Translations under genes and position numbers: made by a program
Shown here: piece by piece, positions 1 through 9,053 of the stretch
Layout: the number at the start of each line of letters is the position of its first letter
Position numbering within the stretch: the stretch's first letter is position 1
Notes under the pieces: generated by a model
Told to the model about the DNA's origin: nothing
Database searches by the model: none
What the model saw: only the letters and a program-made list of their open reading frames with translations
NCBI GenBank assembly: GCA_021151625.1
Contig: JAGKWY010000038.1
Coordinates: 1 to 58,596 of the forward strand
DNA length: 58,596 bases
DNA from: Gammaproteobacteria bacterium
GTDB taxonomy: Bacteria; Pseudomonadota; Gammaproteobacteria; Pseudomonadales; Cellvibrionaceae
Direction of reading: 5' to 3'

Positions 1-870
1 GGCATAGAGTTGCGCATCCGGCGCTACACCGCGCAATTTTCCATTAGCAGCAACGATTCCTGCCACGTGAGTGCCGTGACCATGTTTATCCATAAAATTC
101 GTTGGATCTTCGCCACTCACAAAGTTATAACCCGCAACCACTTTGCAATTAGTTCCTACGCACCCCCCCAAATCTGGATGCGTGTAGTCAACGCCAGTAT
201 CCAAAATGGCGACTGTCACACCACGACCGGTAATGTTATTTCCTGTTGTATCGCGCATTGCCCACAACTCAGGCGCCTCAGTAACGGGCACACTTTTATC
301 GAGTAGCACACTGATTTGATTATCGATATACACCTCAGCGACTTCTGGCAAAGCGCGAATATCAGCGAGAGATGCAGCAGGCACAGTGGCATTTACTGTA
401 TTGGTTAAATCAACAAAGTGATTGTGAACTTGTTCGAGATATTTTTTACTGCGCAACACATCGACTAACTGTGCCTGGCTTTTTTGCAAACCCTGACGAT
501 AATTGCGCGTGGCTTTAGATAACGTCTGCTGATCAGCACGCGATAATTTTCCCGTTGGATTCAACTGCGCACGCTGTTGTTTTAAATAAGGCTGGGTTGC
601 CGGGGATTTTAAACGAATCAACACTCGCTGCGATGATGCAGCAGCCTTTGGTGCATGCACCAGCGGCTGTGAGCGATCAGGAAGGCTAACAACAGAAACA
701 GTACCCTCGGCCGAAACATGTTGGGTGCTTGTAGTTTTGGCTCCTGTCGATAGTTGTTGGGTGTGTGTAACCTGTAAACGTTGATCGCCGACATAAGCAG
801 GTGTTGTTGCACTTACACTCAACACACAACCAACACCTAACGCCAGAAAAAATCCAATACTTTTATACAT
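1..870 (-). CDS. Subtilisin-like (S8) secreted serine protease, N-terminal part only
   Basis: The gene enters from the left edge; 290 N-terminal codons are present and the C-terminus is outside the window. It starts at an ATG (870) preceded by GGAG. The protein has a signal peptide (about residues 1-25, hydrophobic, ending near SVSATTPA), then an inhibitor-type propeptide region of about 150 residues. The S8 catalytic domain follows, with the Asp motif VAILDTGVDYTHPDL and the His motif HGHGTHVAGIVAANG. The catalytic Ser lies beyond the window. This is an extracellular or periplasmic endopeptidase by family. No partner gene is evident; ggt lies 66 bp upstream in the same direction. Confidence 0.93.
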   Translation of the reverse strand, partial: MYKSIGFFLALGVGCVLSVSATTPAYVGDQRLQVTHTQQLSTGAKTTSTQHVSAEGTVSVVSLPDRSQPLVHAPKAAASSQRVLIRLKSPATQPYLKQQRAQLNPTGKLSRADQQTLSKATRNYRQGLQKSQAQLVDVLRSKKYLEQVHNHFVDLTNTVNATVPAASLADIRALPEVAEVYIDNQISVLLDKSVPVTEAPELWAMRDTTGNNITGRGVTVAILDTGVDYTHPDLGGCVGTNCKVVAGYNFVSGEDPTNFMDKHGHGTHVAGIVAANGKLRGVAPDAQLYA

Positions 871-936
871 AACTACTCCATGAGTTTTATTATTTAATCT
901 CTGTTGCGCCCTAACTTTTCTTGACTCAATTAGAAT

Positions 937-2625
937 CTATTTCATCACCCGCGGCTCAGCTACCGGCACCAACTTGCCATCGCGCAGCTGGATAATTTGT
1001 GATGCGCCCATGCTAGGCCATACCGTGATGCTATGGCCTTTTTGCTTCAGTGACTGACGCACCATGTCCGGCACAGCGGCTTCCACAAATAATAAGTCCG
1101 GACTCCACTGCTCATGAATACGTGGTTGTTTAATCGCCTCTTCGGCCGGCATTTTATATTCGAGGGTATACAGTAAATTTTGCACAACCTGCGAAATAAT
1201 AGTAGGCCCACCTGCTGCCCCCAGCGTCATTACCGGTTGGTTACCTTTAAATACAATGGTCGGACTCATGCTGGATAAGGGGCGTTTTTTTGCTGCTACT
1301 GCATTTGCATCCGATCCCACTAAACCAAACGCATTCGCAACCCCCACTTGCGCGGAAAAATCGTCCATCTGATTATTCATCACCACCCCGGTTCCAGGAA
1401 TAACCACTTTGCTCCCAAAGCTGGTGTTCACAGTGGCGGTAATCGCCACCCAGTTACCATCCAAATCTGCTGCTGCAATATGGGTAGTGTGTTTATTCAT
1501 TAAATGGGGAATATCAATATCCGGATCACCGTGTACAACATTGCTGGCAACTTTATTCAGATTGATTTTTTGCGCGATAGTTTTTGCGTAGGCTTTGTCC
1601 GTCAATAACGCCGGCACTTTGGTAAAGTCAGCATCCCCCAGCCAGTGGGCGCGATCAGCAAAGGCAAATTTCATCGCCTCGGCGATGAGATGGTAGCGCT
1701 CGGAACTGGTGGTTTTTTGTAAATTAAAATTTCCCAGAATATTTAAAATTTGCGCCACATGGGTGCCGCCCGAACTGGGCGGCGGAAAACCATAAAGTGT
1801 GTAACCAGCAAATTGCGACACTACTGGCTGACGCAATTTCGCTTCGTAATTAGCAAAATCAGTAGCAGTAATCAACCCACCATTTTTTTTCATCCAAGCT
1901 GCTGTTTTATTCGCGAAATCGCCGCGATAAAAATAATCTGGCCCTAGACGTGCCAGTTGGCGATAGGTATTGGCGAGGTCAGGATTCTTGATGCGCGTAT
2001 TGACGGTAAAAGGTTGGCCGGATTTATCCAGATAAATGGCCGCCGTTGCGGGAAACTTTTTTATATCAGGCGCAGTAGCTGCTGTGCGCTCAGCAACAAC
2101 AGGTGATACCGCAAAGCCCTGCTCAGCCAATTCAGCTGCCGGCAAAATGACATCAGCAAAATTGAGCTTCCCACCTTCACGCTGCAATTTGTGCAGCGCC
2201 ATCACTGATCCCGGGATACCAATTGCCAAGGCTCCGGTACGGCTTAATTCAGGATTCGCCTTACCATTTTGGACGAACATATCGCGCTGGGCTGCAGCCG
2301 GCGCCATCTCGCGCCCATCAATTGCCAGGATGCGCCCATCTGCCAGGCGCACCAGCACAAAACAACCGCCACCGATGCCCGAGTTCTGCGGGTCAACTAC
2401 CCCCAGCGCAAAAGCAATGGCAATAGCGGCATCTACCGCATTACCACCACGCTTTACCACCTCCATAGCAATATGGGTTGCATCAGGGTTTACGCTGGCA
2501 GCGGCAACCTTGCCACCCTCGGAAACCTGCGCATAATCACTGTTCGTGTAACCTTGCGCGGGGAGCTGTGCAAAACACAGCAGCGGAAATATCCAGACGA
2601 GCAATGCAAAAGTGGTCTTTTTCAT
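937..2625 (-). CDS. ggt: Gamma-glutamyltransferase (glutathione hydrolase), periplasmic
   Basis: Length 562 aa, typical for the family. A signal peptide (MKKTTFALLVWIFPLLCFA) directs it to the periplasm. The enzyme cleaves or transfers the gamma-glutamyl group of glutathione. The precursor self-cleaves before the nucleophilic Thr; here that is the first Thr of KHTTHIAAADLDGNW (about residue 380), giving large and small subunits. Other family signatures are DGREMAP (about 103-109, gamma-glutamyl binding), the PLSSMSPTIVF loop and GGPTI near the C-terminus. All key residues appear intact, so it should be active. It is divergent from the histidine kinase gene across a roughly 160-bp intergenic region. 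Confidence 0.96.
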   Translation of the reverse strand: MKKTTFALLVWIFPLLCFAQLPAQGYTNSDYAQVSEGGKVAAASVNPDATHIAMEVVKRGGNAVDAAIAIAFALGVVDPQNSGIGGGCFVLVRLADGRILAIDGREMAPAAAQRDMFVQNGKANPELSRTGALAIGIPGSVMALHKLQREGGKLNFADVILPAAELAEQGFAVSPVVAERTAATAPDIKKFPATAAIYLDKSGQPFTVNTRIKNPDLANTYRQLARLGPDYFYRGDFANKTAAWMKKNGGLITATDFANYEAKLRQPVVSQFAGYTLYGFPPPSSGGTHVAQILNILGNFNLQKTTSSERYHLIAEAMKFAFADRAHWLGDADFTKVPALLTDKAYAKTIAQKINLNKVASNVVHGDPDIDIPHLMNKHTTHIAAADLDGNWVAITATVNTSFGSKVVIPGTGVVMNNQMDDFSAQVGVANAFGLVGSDANAVAAKKRPLSSMSPTIVFKGNQPVMTLGAAGGPTIISQVVQNLLYTLEYKMPAEEAIKQPRIHEQWSPDLLFVEAAVPDMVRQSLKQKGHSITVWPSMGASQIIQLRDGKLVPVAEPRVMK

Positions 2626-2702
2626 AAGTACAACAACCGGAATCAGAGGAATAAAACAGATAGCAACCAGAATGATACAGCGGGGGGAGTCTATTCGTAT
2701 TT

Positions 2703-2726
2703 CCTGTCAGGGGCTATATTGACAGG
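2703..2726. promoter_or_regulatory. Inverted repeat in the ggt/kinase divergent region
   Basis: CCTGTCA and TGACAGG face each other across 10 nt, about 80 bp upstream of both divergent genes. The right half contains TTGACA, which could serve as a -35 element for rightward transcription. It could be an operator, but no cognate regulator can be named. Confidence 0.35.
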
Positions 2727-2783
2727 CATTTTTTGCAAGCTCATTTTTATCGGCTTTTAGCCAGCTCATTCAGATTAAACCCT

Positions 2784-4085
2784 ATGGCGGAATCATCAGT
2801 ACCCGGTAGCGACTCACTGGAATCACTACTCAAGAACATCTTTCTATTCCTATTGTTGCTGCAAGCAGGCCTGTGCGGCTTATTACTACTCGCCCTGCCC
2901 TGGTGGCAGGTTGCGTTAATTGGCACGGTGAGCCTGCTAATCACCAGTGCTATTTTTATTGGCTTATACAGTAAAATTTTTACCATTTTCCAGCGCATCG
3001 GCACCCAACTGGACGCACTGCAACACCAGGATTTCAGCATCCTGGCCAAACCGGTTTTTCACGCGGGAATAGTGGCAGAATTCCAGCAACAATTTAATAC
3101 GTTGCGCGAATCCCTGCAGATCCACAAAAGCCATTACAACCAGCAATTATTTGTGCTCTATCAAATGATCGATCACCTGAACACCCCGATTCTGGTGTTT
3201 GATCACAAACAACGCCTAAACTATGCCAATAGCGCTTTCGCACAATTATTTGGTCGCCCCTGGCAAACACTGCGTCATTCCAAGCCCGAGTTATTGGGCT
3301 TGACGATGAAATCCGAATGGCAATTTAGCGATGCAATTCGTCAGCAAGAATGGCAAATTCGCACCAGTCGCTTTGTCGATCAAGGGCAAGAGAACCAGTT
3401 GCTGATTTTTATCAATATCAAATCTGCGCTGCGCAATCAGGAACTGGAAGCCTGGCAAAAATTAATTCGCGTGCTCAGTCATGAAATCCGCAACTCACTT
3501 ACGCCGGTCGCTGCCCTTGCGCAATCACTGCAACAAAAAGTCACCCAGCCACGCGAAAAAGAAGCCTTGAGTGTCATTGAGGAACGCTGCCAACACCTGC
3601 GTGATTTCGTTGCGCGCTACGCGCAATTCCAACAACCTATCCACATCGAACACAAACAAGTAAGCGTGCAATCGTTAATTGAAAAAACCCAGGGATTATT
3701 TCCCCATCAACATTTAGCAACCGGCGGGCAGGATATTTACTTGCAAACCGACCCGGTGTTATTGCAGCAAGTGCTAATTAACCTGTTAAAAAATGCCGAA
3801 GAAGCCGGTAGCCCACCTGAAACCGTAGAACTCACCACACAGCTTATTTGCGAACATGCGCAGGATTACTGCGAAATTACAATCCTGGATCAAGGACAAG
3901 GCATTACCAACGAGGATAATTTATTCGTGCCCTTTTACACCACCAAAAGCCAGGGCCAGGGGATCGGTTTAAATCTCTGCCGCCATATCGTCGAGCAACT
4001 AGGAGGACACCTGAGCTTAAGCAATCGCACCGACCGTGTCGGGGCTTGTGCCCAGGTGCGCCTGCCAATAGGCACTAAAACCTGA
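2784..4085 (+). CDS. NtrY-type membrane sensor histidine kinase of the export locus
   Basis: Length 433 aa from the ATG at 2784; a TTG 51 bp upstream gives a longer frame and is less likely. Two hydrophobic segments lie near the N-terminus (about 20-70). A PAS domain follows (ILVFDHKQRLNYANSAFAQ), then HisKA with phospho-acceptor His233 in VLSHEIRNSLTPVAAL. The HATPase domain has N-box NLLKNAEEAG, DQGQGI and GQGIGLNLCRHIVE. Domain order and the ALRNQELEAWQKLIRVLSHE linker match NtrY-like kinases that pair with NtrC-like regulators. The likely partner is the sigma-54 regulator at 10278-11654, on the far side of the export genes. The signal sensed is unknown. Confidence 0.92.
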   Translation: MAESSVPGSDSLESLLKNIFLFLLLLQAGLCGLLLLALPWWQVALIGTVSLLITSAIFIGLYSKIFTIFQRIGTQLDALQHQDFSILAKPVFHAGIVAEFQQQFNTLRESLQIHKSHYNQQLFVLYQMIDHLNTPILVFDHKQRLNYANSAFAQLFGRPWQTLRHSKPELLGLTMKSEWQFSDAIRQQEWQIRTSRFVDQGQENQLLIFINIKSALRNQELEAWQKLIRVLSHEIRNSLTPVAALAQSLQQKVTQPREKEALSVIEERCQHLRDFVARYAQFQQPIHIEHKQVSVQSLIEKTQGLFPHQHLATGGQDIYLQTDPVLLQQVLINLLKNAEEAGSPPETVELTTQLICEHAQDYCEITILDQGQGITNEDNLFVPFYTTKSQGQGIGLNLCRHIVEQLGGHLSLSNRTDRVGACAQVRLPIGTKT

Positions 4086-4130
4086 ATTAGTCCGGAATCG
4101 AAATATTGTTCGTCCGATTCCGGACTAATT
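4085..4130. promoter_or_regulatory. Perfect 16-bp inverted repeat, candidate enhancer (UAS) for the sigma-54 regulator
   Basis: The left arm AATTAGTCCGGAATCG (4085-4100) and its exact reverse complement (4115-4130) are separated by 14 nt. It overlaps the kinase stop codon. No T-run follows, so it is a poor intrinsic terminator. Its centre lies about 109 bp upstream of the predicted start from the sigma-54 promoter at 4190. That is a usual distance for NtrC-family enhancer sites. Binding by the regulator at 10278-11654 is an inference. Confidence 0.6.
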
Positions 4131-4189
4131 GCCCCGCGCGACTTCGCTAACTTCACAACATTTCCTTAAAAATCAAACAGCTTCGACTA

Positions 4190-4205
4190 TGGCACAAAGC
4201 CTGCT
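4190..4205 (+). promoter_or_regulatory. Candidate sigma-54 (-24/-12) promoter of the export operon
   Basis: TGGCAC-AAAGC-CTGCT gives GG at 4191-4192 and GC at 4203-4204, with exactly 10 nt between. It matches the consensus TGGCACG-N4-TTGC except for two positions. Transcription would begin near 4216, ahead of the adaptor gene. The locus also encodes an NtrC-family activator, which supports the call. Confidence 0.6.
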
Positions 4206-4223
4206 CTATGGTTTGCGCACTGA

Positions 4224-4294
4224 TATTACCTGCATATATTGGTATTACCTGCATATATTGGTATTACCTGCATATATTGGTATTACCTGCATAT
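4224..4294 (+). repeat. 19-bp tandem repeat, 3.7 copies, in the adaptor leader
   Basis: TATTACCTGCATATATTGG is repeated exactly at 4224-4242, 4243-4261 and 4262-4280, followed by a 14-bp partial copy. It lies just downstream of the predicted sigma-54 start and about 48 bp before the GTG of the adaptor gene. A 19-bp period cannot keep a reading frame, so it is not coding. It may alter leader structure or bind a protein, and copy number could vary by slippage. Confidence 0.9.
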
Positions 4295-4341
4295 GGGTTT
4301 TGCCAGGCACTTTTAGCCTAAGGATATTTAAGGAAATCACG

Positions 4342-5595
4342 GTGGATAGAATCGTCCAACGCAAAAAAAACTCCCTGCTGTCATTGCCCGGCTTGATATT
4401 AACCGCAAGCTCGATAATAGGAGTTACGGTTTATTATTTACTCACCAGTCATTTGGGCAGCCCGGTATTAGATAAAGAAACCCTGCGTATTGGCGAAGTC
4501 AAACGCGGGCCATTCAGTGTGCAAGTGGTAGGCAACGGCCAAATTGCCGCCAAAGATCCCGACTGGATAGTCGCGCGCGTTGAAGGCCAGGTAATTAAGG
4601 CTCCGGTCAAAGCCGGGCAACTGGTCAACAAGGACGATATTTTACTGGAGTTGTCTAACGACGATATCGCGTCAAGCTACGCGAAAAGCCAATCGGATTT
4701 ACAAGCTGCGCAAGCGGATCTCAATTTATTACTCGCCAATCTGGATGCACGCAAAACCGAATTGCAGGCAGCAGTCATTCACGCGCGGCTTGACCATAAA
4801 CAAATTAAAGCGCGTTACGATGCCCTCACCCGCTTAAAAACCACCAGTGTCATTCCCATTCCCGAATTGGAGTATGTAAACACCCAGGTCGGTGTAGAAC
4901 AGGCGGAAGGAAAACTGGAAGTAGCACAATTAGAATTAAATAGTTTTCATAAAATTGCCAGGGCACAAACCAGTGCCGCCGAATTTCGTTTTAATGCACA
5001 ACAGCAGGAAGCTGAGCGGATAAAAAAACAATTTAACGACCTAACTGTGCGCGCAACACGCACTGGCATAGCGCAAAATATAAATTTTAATCCCGGCGAA
5101 AGTGTTAATACCTCGACACTCATTGCGCAAATAGTTGACCCGGATTCCGTCTATGTAACCTTGAGTGTTCCCGCCATTCAGGCTTCACAACTTGCAGTGC
5201 AACAAAACGTTGAGCTGCAGATCAACCGTAAACAAGTGCAAGCTTACGTACACCGTGTTGATCCCAATATTAAAGGCAGCACAGTAGACGTGGACGTGTA
5301 CCTCAAAGAAGCGCGCCCGGACGATGCCAAAATTGGTATGTATGTCACCGGTACCATTTATATCCAATCTATTGCTGAAGCACTCTATGTAGAAATTCCA
5401 GCCAGGGTTGCCGAGCGCGACTCCATGTCCGTGTATTTAATTAATAAAGAAGGCAACCTCGCGCGACTTACAGCAATTAAATCCGGCGCTCTCTCCGCCC
5501 ATTATTTGCAAATCATTGATGGCCTAAACATCGGCGACAAAATTGTTTTATCTGAAATTTCGGATCGCGAAAGCGAAACCTTTCGCTTGAACTGA
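4342..5595 (+). CDS. HlyD/MacA-type periplasmic adaptor of an ABC exporter
   Basis: Length 417 aa. The GTG at 4342 is chosen because AAGGA lies 7 nt upstream; the open frame continues further upstream only through the tandem repeat. One N-terminal membrane anchor (about 14-35) is followed by a lipoyl/barrel-sandwich half (VEGQVIKAPVKAGQLVNKDD). A long alpha-helical hairpin (about 110-235) comes next, then the returning lipoyl half (VRATRTGIAQNINFNPGESV) and beta-barrel regions. It should link the inner-membrane ABC permease encoded downstream to an outer-membrane channel not found in this window. It is first in the operon with the ATPase (42 bp) and permease. Confidence 0.9.
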   Translation: MDRIVQRKKNSLLSLPGLILTASSIIGVTVYYLLTSHLGSPVLDKETLRIGEVKRGPFSVQVVGNGQIAAKDPDWIVARVEGQVIKAPVKAGQLVNKDDILLELSNDDIASSYAKSQSDLQAAQADLNLLLANLDARKTELQAAVIHARLDHKQIKARYDALTRLKTTSVIPIPELEYVNTQVGVEQAEGKLEVAQLELNSFHKIARAQTSAAEFRFNAQQQEAERIKKQFNDLTVRATRTGIAQNINFNPGESVNTSTLIAQIVDPDSVYVTLSVPAIQASQLAVQQNVELQINRKQVQAYVHRVDPNIKGSTVDVDVYLKEARPDDAKIGMYVTGTIYIQSIAEALYVEIPARVAERDSMSVYLINKEGNLARLTAIKSGALSAHYLQIIDGLNIGDKIVLSEISDRESETFRLN

Positions 5596-5637
5596 ATATT
5601 TACATTAGCAGCACAGGAAATTACACAGGACTGAACC

Positions 5638-6318
5638 ATGAATAACGAAAAATTGCTTGAAGTAGTTGATGTCACCAAAGTTTTTAGCACTGAAGAAGTG
5701 GAAACCTTTGCGGTCAATAAAGTCAGCTTCCATATTAACCGCGGGGAATATCTGGCGATTTCCGGGCCTTCCGGCGGCGGTAAATCCACCATTTTATCGA
5801 TCCTCGGTCTGTTAGATTCACCCACCGGAGGCCAGTATTTTTTCAAAGGCAAGGAAACCAGTAAACTATCGCGCGATCAACTATCCAATATACGCAACCA
5901 GGAAATTGGTTTTATTTTTCAATCATTCAACCTGATTGAAAACATGAGCGTGCTGGACAACGTAATGCTGCCGCTAATCTATCGCCCGGGCGCAAAAAAA
6001 GCCCAGGTAAAAGCGCGTGCTATTCACTGCCTGGAACAAGTGGGCATGGCGCACCGTAAAAATCATTCCCCTACCCAACTCTCCGGTGGGCAGCAGCAGC
6101 GCGTCGCAGTCGCGCGCGCCATGGTGACCGACCCCAGCATTATTTTTGCCGACGAACCCACCGGAAACCTGGATTCCAAAAGCGCAGAAACGGTGATGGA
6201 TTTAATTAAACAGCAACACCAAAACGGCGCCACCGTTTGTATCGTGACCCACGACCCGCGCTATACCCAGGATGCAACCCGCACGATTCATTTCGCCGAT
6301 GGGGCACTGGTTAGTTAA
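5638..6318 (+). CDS. MacB/LolD-type ABC transporter ATPase
   Basis: Length 226 aa, a stand-alone nucleotide-binding subunit. It has Walker A GPSGGGKST (43-51), Q-loop FIFQSFNL, ABC signature LSGGQQQR, Walker B IIFADEPTG and switch His in VTHD. These match the MacB/LolD/FtsE group, which powers mechanotransmission-type transport of peptides, lipoproteins or antibiotics from the periplasmic side. It lies 27 bp before the permease gene and should act with it and the adaptor. Substrate unknown. Confidence 0.95.
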   Translation: MNNEKLLEVVDVTKVFSTEEVETFAVNKVSFHINRGEYLAISGPSGGGKSTILSILGLLDSPTGGQYFFKGKETSKLSRDQLSNIRNQEIGFIFQSFNLIENMSVLDNVMLPLIYRPGAKKAQVKARAIHCLEQVGMAHRKNHSPTQLSGGQQQRVAVARAMVTDPSIIFADEPTGNLDSKSAETVMDLIKQQHQNGATVCIVTHDPRYTQDATRTIHFADGALVS

Positions 6319-6345
6319 TTCGCCGTTTATAAACAAGGAACTTTT

Positions 6346-8769
6346 ATGGTCACCCTATTTGATGTAAAGCAGGCTGCTGTTCGCTTATATCGCGATAAGA
6401 AATACAGCTTCGTGATTCTCGCGGCAATTTCTTTTGGTCTCGCTATTTCCTTATTTTTATATGCACAGGTGCACACACGCTTGCTCGCGGATTTACCCTT
6501 TGCGGATGGCGACAAAATCGTTTATGTCAGTCGCTATGAACGCGAGCGCCAACGGTTGAACGGCGGCTTGCAAGATTATGACGCCCACTATTTTCAACAG
6601 CGCCAAACCACACTGGATACATTTACTACTGTGGAAGATCGCGGCTTTACCGTCGCTACCGAAAGCAGCACTCACCAGGTCTGGGGAGTGGCAACAACCT
6701 CTGCGTTATTTCAGCTGGCCAATGAAGCGCCGCTGCTGGGACGCACACTATTACCCAGTGATGACTTACCTAACGCGGCGCCTGTGCTGGTCATCAGTTA
6801 TTCCGCGTGGAAACGTGTTTTCCAGGGCGATGCATCCGTAGTTGGCAAGACCATCACCGTTGATGGAAAACCTACCACACTGGTTGGTGTAATGCGCGAA
6901 GGCTATCGCTTTCCCACCAATGAAGATGCATGGCTCTCCTATGTCCCACCGCAAGCGCCCGTAGATGCAGTATCAGGCTGGCTGGGCATTATGGGGAAAT
7001 TAAAACCGGGCATTAGTGTTGCGCAAGCCGATGAGGAATTTAAACGTTTAGCCGCTGAATTGGAGCGCGACCATAACAAAATCTACATGGGGAAATCAGT
7101 AAAAGTAGAAACCCAAACCCAGGTGCGTGCAACACCAATTATGTTAATGACGCAAGTAATGACTGTAGTAGCAATTAGCGTATTGCTCATGTCCTGCTTT
7201 AGCGTCACCAGCCTGGTAATCGTACGTATGCTCAGCAATGCCAAAGAGGCAGCAATAAAAAATGCGCTGGGCATTTCTGCTAAAAAAATTATGTTATTAC
7301 CCTTGGTTGAATCGTTTTTCTTATACGCAATTGCCGGCGCATTGGGGCTGCTGTTCTGCGCACTTGCCATAGAATATGCATCGGGCTTGGTTGTCAGCCA
7401 ATGGGATCCCTTTTGGTGGCAATTGTCATTCAACCAACCGATTGTCCTTGCGGGTTTGAGTTTTCTATTTGCTGCCTGGTTAATCACGGGCATAGTACCG
7501 GTGCTGATGGCAACCAGTAAACGTTTCTATCGCCAACTCAACTCTGGTAAAAAAGGCGGTGCAGGAAACCAAACCGGAAAATTAATGAACTCGGTAGTTG
7601 CCTTGCAAGTGGCCTGTACCTTTGTACTTATGCTATTTACCGGCGTTGCTTTTTCATCTTTTTACAATGTGCTGAATACCAACTACGGTTTTAATAGCAA
7701 CAAGCTGCTAACCAGCTTTATTAAGTTACCACCATCAAAGTATGCCGAATTGGTGGATCGGGTAAGTTTTTATGAAAAACTTGGCGACGAATTCAGCCGC
7801 GTGCCTGGTGTTCAGCAGGTCACATTTGCCGCGGCCATACCTGGCAGATATGGCTATCTGAGCACAGTAAATAGTACCGAAATCGATTTAACCAAAAGCG
7901 GCGAATATTTACAGGCAACGGAAATTCCTATTGCGGATAACCATTTTAAAACCCTGGGCCTGCACCTATTGGAGGGGCGCGCATTTACACCGGCCGACAG
8001 TGAATCAGCAGAACTGGTAGTGATCATAGGTGCAAAGCTCGCCCAAAAACTTTCACCCAATGGCTCAGCCGTTGGTAAAAAGATGCACCTCAATCCGGAT
8101 AAAAGCGGCCCGCTCTTAACTATCGTCGGTGTAGCACCCGATTTGGTTTATGGCCCACCAGTATCTTTTTTTGAAAGCAGTATGGAGACCATTTATCGCC
8201 CCATGCGTCAAATATTACCGGTATGGGCCGGTGTTTATCTGGTTGCTAAAACGGATGGTGATCCATTCCAATGGACAGATTCATTATTAAAGGCAGCGCG
8301 CCTGGTAGATGCAGAGGTTGCCCTTGAAGAACCAGATAGTATGAATGAGGTTTTGGCGGATAATGCCAGCCGCTTTGAAATGCTGTTATACAACTTTATG
8401 CCCGCCACCCTGCTCGCCTTTATCATGTCCGCCCTGAGCATTTATGCAATCAGCGCTCGGGTTATGTTGCAACGTACCAATGACATAGGGGTGATGAAAG
8501 CACTTGGAGTAGACGATCAACGTATTACCCGCATATTTATGCGCGACACCTATATCAAGCTGGGCGCGGGGTTAATTTTGGGGGCAATTTGCTTCGTATT
8601 ATTTTTGCCGGGAATTATGAACCAATTAATTGTGGTGAGTTATTGGAGCATTTTCGGCATAGCCATCAGTGTTACCCTGGTTCTTGCGTTTCTGGTGATT
8701 TTTGCCAGTAGGGTTCCACTGCTTCAAGTACACAAGCTCAGCCCACAAGAAGCCATCAATAAAATTTAA
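6346..8769 (+). CDS. MacB/FtsX-type ABC transporter permease
   Basis: Length 807 aa. It contains a MacB periplasmic core domain after TM1 (about 20-40, FVILAAISFGLAISLFLYA). An FtsX bundle follows (about 265-395), then a second TM and periplasmic core (about 420-660). A second FtsX bundle at the C-terminus has the typical NDIGVMKALGVDDQRI and ends VHKLSPQEAINKI. The duplicated core/FtsX layout is the 8-TM form seen in two-component-regulated exporter clusters. AAGGA precedes the start. It should work with the adaptor and ATPase encoded upstream. Confidence 0.93.
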   Translation: MVTLFDVKQAAVRLYRDKKYSFVILAAISFGLAISLFLYAQVHTRLLADLPFADGDKIVYVSRYERERQRLNGGLQDYDAHYFQQRQTTLDTFTTVEDRGFTVATESSTHQVWGVATTSALFQLANEAPLLGRTLLPSDDLPNAAPVLVISYSAWKRVFQGDASVVGKTITVDGKPTTLVGVMREGYRFPTNEDAWLSYVPPQAPVDAVSGWLGIMGKLKPGISVAQADEEFKRLAAELERDHNKIYMGKSVKVETQTQVRATPIMLMTQVMTVVAISVLLMSCFSVTSLVIVRMLSNAKEAAIKNALGISAKKIMLLPLVESFFLYAIAGALGLLFCALAIEYASGLVVSQWDPFWWQLSFNQPIVLAGLSFLFAAWLITGIVPVLMATSKRFYRQLNSGKKGGAGNQTGKLMNSVVALQVACTFVLMLFTGVAFSSFYNVLNTNYGFNSNKLLTSFIKLPPSKYAELVDRVSFYEKLGDEFSRVPGVQQVTFAAAIPGRYGYLSTVNSTEIDLTKSGEYLQATEIPIADNHFKTLGLHLLEGRAFTPADSESAELVVIIGAKLAQKLSPNGSAVGKKMHLNPDKSGPLLTIVGVAPDLVYGPPVSFFESSMETIYRPMRQILPVWAGVYLVAKTDGDPFQWTDSLLKAARLVDAEVALEEPDSMNEVLADNASRFEMLLYNFMPATLLAFIMSALSIYAISARVMLQRTNDIGVMKALGVDDQRITRIFMRDTYIKLGAGLILGAICFVLFLPGIMNQLIVVSYWSIFGIAISVTLVLAFLVIFASRVPLLQVHKLSPQEAINKI

Positions 8770-8792
8770 GTTACATTTTAGGGAGAAGTGAT

Positions 8793-9032
8793 ATGGCTAA
8801 GTTTTCCAACAGAATATTGCCAACAAAAACCAGCAATAAACGTAACTATCTTGATCGGCTGACTATACCCCTGGTGTTGATGTGGATTTGTTTTTTGTTG
8901 TTTGTTGGAAAACAAATACAGCCGGCGGAACACATGGTATTCCTTCAAGCCTACAGTAAAAACCTGGGTATATTGTTACTGGATAAAGTTGCCTGCTTTA
9001 TCCAGATTAATGTCTATGGTTTTATCCAATAA
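8793..9032 (+). CDS. Small single-pass membrane protein of unknown function
   Basis: Length 79 aa, with a strong ribosome site (GGGAGAAG) before the ATG. A basic N-terminus (NRILPTKTSNKRNYLDR) precedes one hydrophobic segment (about 26-42, IPLVLMWICFLLFVG) and a moderately hydrophobic tail. No recognised domain. It lies 23 bp after the permease and 21 bp before the acyltransferase, so it is very likely co-transcribed. It might be an accessory subunit of the transporter or enzyme; no function can be assigned. Confidence 0.7.
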   Translation: MAKFSNRILPTKTSNKRNYLDRLTIPLVLMWICFLLFVGKQIQPAEHMVFLQAYSKNLGILLLDKVACFIQINVYGFIQ

Positions 9033-9053
9033 AATAACCGACTGAGAACAACA

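Noticed and set aside
2036..2536. 166-codon plus-strand frame opposite ggt
   Set aside because: Antisense shadow of a clearly coding gene, low-complexity Ala/Ser translation, no domain.
2720..2740. Sigma-54-like match before the kinase gene (GG-CATTTTTT-GC)
   Set aside because: Spacing between GG and GC is 8 nt, not 10.
4085..4130. Inverted repeat as intrinsic terminator of the kinase gene
   Set aside because: The stem is perfect but no T-run follows on either side, and the loop is long; position relative to the sigma-54 promoter fits an enhancer site better.
4129..4341. Upstream extension of the adaptor reading frame through the tandem repeat
   Set aside because: The 19-bp period cycles through all frames and gives an odd YWYYLHILVL-type sequence; the GTG at 4342 has a good ribosome site and a normal HlyD N-terminus.
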